DNA of 40,155 nucleotides from an uncultured Caryophanales bacterium (lineage in GTDB: Bacteria; Bacillota_I; Bacilli_A; RF39; UBA660): positions 1-40,155 of the forward strand of contig CAMUMB010000007.1 of assembly GCA_947089915.1 (NCBI GenBank). The letters are read 5' to 3'. A program made the translations under genes and the position numbers. A model generated the notes under the pieces. The model had not been told where the DNA came from. It made no database searches and worked only from the letters and a program-made list of their open reading frames with translations. Positions 39,701 through 40,155 of the stretch are shown here, piece after piece (within the stretch, counting starts at the first letter, position 1; each line of letters starts with the position of its first letter).

Positions 39701-40141
39701 TATCCACATGTTTATGTTGCAACGATCTCTTTAGGCGCGAATATGGCACATATGATTAAAATTTTAAAAGAAGCGGCAACTTATAAAGGTCCATCGATTG
39801 TAATAGCTTATACACCTTGTATTTCTCATGGTATCGAAGGTGGAATGGAAAATAGTGTTTCTATGGAACGACTTGCTACAGAATGTGGATATATGCCTAT
39901 TTTTCACTACCATCCCGAAACAAAGAAATTTTATTTAGATAGCAAAGAACCTAATTTTGATTTATACGAGGAATTTTTGCAGAAGCAAACTCGGTATAAG
40001 ATGTTAGAAAAAGTAAATGTCAAAGAGGCAAAACAATTGTTAGCTGAAAATAAAGAGCAAGCGATGGAACGATATCAATATTATAAAATGTTGAGCGAAC
40101 AAGATAGTGTGAAAAGTTTTATGGAAAATCATCAACACTAG
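36713..40141 (+). CDS. nifJ: Pyruvate:ferredoxin (flavodoxin) oxidoreductase
   Basis: An 1142-residue homodimer-type enzyme converting pyruvate and CoA to acetyl-CoA, CO2 and reduced ferredoxin. Domain order is complete: domain I with YPITPSSPMAEHMDEW, the EMQSEAGAAG segment, the CoA-binding and linker regions, a ferredoxin-like domain with CIQCNQCSFVCP and CTGCGVCLNTCP for two [4Fe-4S] clusters, CAGCGE for the proximal cluster, and the TPP/Mg domain with GGDGWAYDIGFGG and SQVYSNTGGQ. A TG-a-TATAAT (36683-36691) is a likely -10. The gene is complete and ends 14 nt before the window edge. It marks an anaerobic fermentative metabolism. Confidence 0.97.
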   Translation: MKKTITVDGNEACSRTAYLFTELSGIYPITPSSPMAEHMDEWSHQGVKNLFGDTVKVVEMQSEAGAAGMIHGALQAGTLATTFTASQGLLLMLPNMYKMAGEMLPCVMHVAARSLSTHALSIFGDHQDIYVTRATGFAMLASSSVQDTSYLSAVAHLSAIEASIPFMHFFDGFRTSHEIQKIEVLEREDYAPLLNQDALLRFRKKALQPNHPVTRGTNQNDDIYFQMMEARNTNYNRLPDIVASYMEKINALAGTHYAPFNYYGSEHAKKVIIAMGSVCDTIKETIDTMDEEVGMVEVHLYRPFSAEYLKKVLPKTVEVIAVLDRTKEAGSNGEPLYLDVFSVLGKEFTVVDGRYGLSSKNTTPNQIRAVYKMLDHPQHNFTIGIEDDVTGLSLKVDEVRIEDPNSYLIYGYGSDGMVSAGKSLIQMMGECTEQYVQGYFEYDSKKSGGVTVGHLRFSNEKIRKPYYVENPRVVVVTKDSYLTEFELFDSIQENGICLIQTSLTGSDLMKRISSYNLKCLQEKHVQIYVVDASKIARTYGLNNKISMIMEMAIVQVSHMIDLDTAKKFMQNYITHKFAKKGDAIVKANLDAIEAVEGAISQMEITEFVDGKPYISSNIYGMMQKRKGNQLKVSAFLKNIDGTFTRETAGNERGISEFVPKWLNHNCIQCNQCSFVCPHGVIRPFLLSKEEYQKAPDIVKSKCVKPINPKLNEYYYVIAIAIKNCTGCGVCLNTCPGLKQEKALIMDTLEKQTLSQEQEIFDYVSTHITNKKVLPDTTVIGSQLEQPKFAFHGACAGCGETAYIKLLTQLFPNNLMIANATGCSSIYGGSVPSFPYDVPWASSLFEDNAEYGYGMLMGNQVIHHHMIALIEQNKEHELYPILKEWIACMDDYDACKTIMEKLDGKELPEVLKPYQEYFLPKTIWTIGGDGWAYDIGFGGIDHVLSTNDDVNILVLDSQVYSNTGGQSSKASPKGAIASFATSGKETAKKDLARMLLAYPHVYVATISLGANMAHMIKILKEAATYKGPSIVIAYTPCISHGIEGGMENSVSMERLATECGYMPIFHYHPETKKFYLDSKEPNFDLYEEFLQKQTRYKMLEKVNVKEAKQLLAENKEQAMERYQYYKMLSEQDSVKSFMENHQH

Positions 40142-40155
40142 ATGAAAAAGATATT

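Noticed and set aside
1-40155. CRISPR arrays, tRNA or rRNA genes
   Set aside because: No regularly spaced repeats of 25-40 bp, no cloverleaf with GTTCRA-type T-loops in a gene-free place, and no rRNA-like conserved stretches were seen.

Overview
The window is about two-thirds A+T, uses Bacillota-type ribosome-binding sites (AGGAGG, and very often a GGTGAT core 4-6 nt before ATG), and treats UGA as a stop: several genes end in TGA inside ATGA overlaps. Gene content (rubrerythrin, pyruvate:ferredoxin oxidoreductase, spore genes, SEDS/PBP wall genes) points to an anaerobic, spore-forming or recently spore-forming member of the Bacilli. A 982-residue SMC, about the size of Mollicutes SMC proteins, suggests an uncultured gut lineage near Erysipelotrichia/RF39. 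That placement is inference.

Layout. 1-4.0 kb: nfo, a DUF2624 gene, sodA and a class B PBP, an order that recalls the nfo/yqfT...sodA-pbpA region of Bacillus subtilis. 4.0-5.5 kb: a hairpin-rich spacer, rpmG (L33), a small Gln-rich ORF and efp. 5.5-6.4 kb: an Rpn-type nuclease/transposase gene, whose broken sister copy lies at 25.8-26.7 kb. 6.4-8.4 kb: an SDR reductase overlapping a PLP-dependent methionine gamma-lyase-family gene. 8.46-9.96 kb: a complete infC-rpmI-rplT operon with sigma-A promoter, L20 leader RNA, attenuator, ATC-initiated IF-3 and an L20 with an added C-terminal Rho_N/SAP-like segment. 10-14.3 kb: two small membrane-protein genes, three tandem VanY-type DD-carboxypeptidases and a deoxyinosine DNA glycosylase.

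14.4-21.8 kb is a sporulation island in the classical order dacF - spoIIAA - sigF - spoVAC-spoVAD-spoVAE. It is interrupted by a large type IV pilin-like gene plus a lipoprotein, and by an unknown minus-strand gene. The anti-sigma factor/kinase gene spoIIAB is absent from its usual place: spoIIAA and sigF are 9 nt apart. The SpoIIAA protein has Met where the phosphorylated Ser should be. This is the most interesting observation in the window, because it implies that the first compartment-specific sigma factor of sporulation is controlled differently here.

21.8-29.6 kb: a small unknown gene, smc, a thioredoxin-like protein, the Rpn pseudogene, an ABC-F ATPase, a Gly/Phe/Pro-rich coat-like gene behind a sigma-K-like promoter, a 26-residue membrane peptide next to def, and a YjcZ-like spore protein gene abutting a 22-bp inverted repeat.

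29.8-33.7 kb is a compact mobile element: two HTH repressor-like genes, a small unknown gene, a CRESS-DNA-type Rep (HUH endonuclease plus SF3 helicase) with a candidate stem-loop replication origin just upstream, a 34-codon ORF and a large serine recombinase. It looks like an integrated rolling-circle (pCRESS-like) plasmid. 33.8-40.1 kb returns to core genes: an ftsW/rodA-family gene, an FkbM methyltransferase, rubrerythrin and nifJ. No rRNA, tRNA or CRISPR array was seen.
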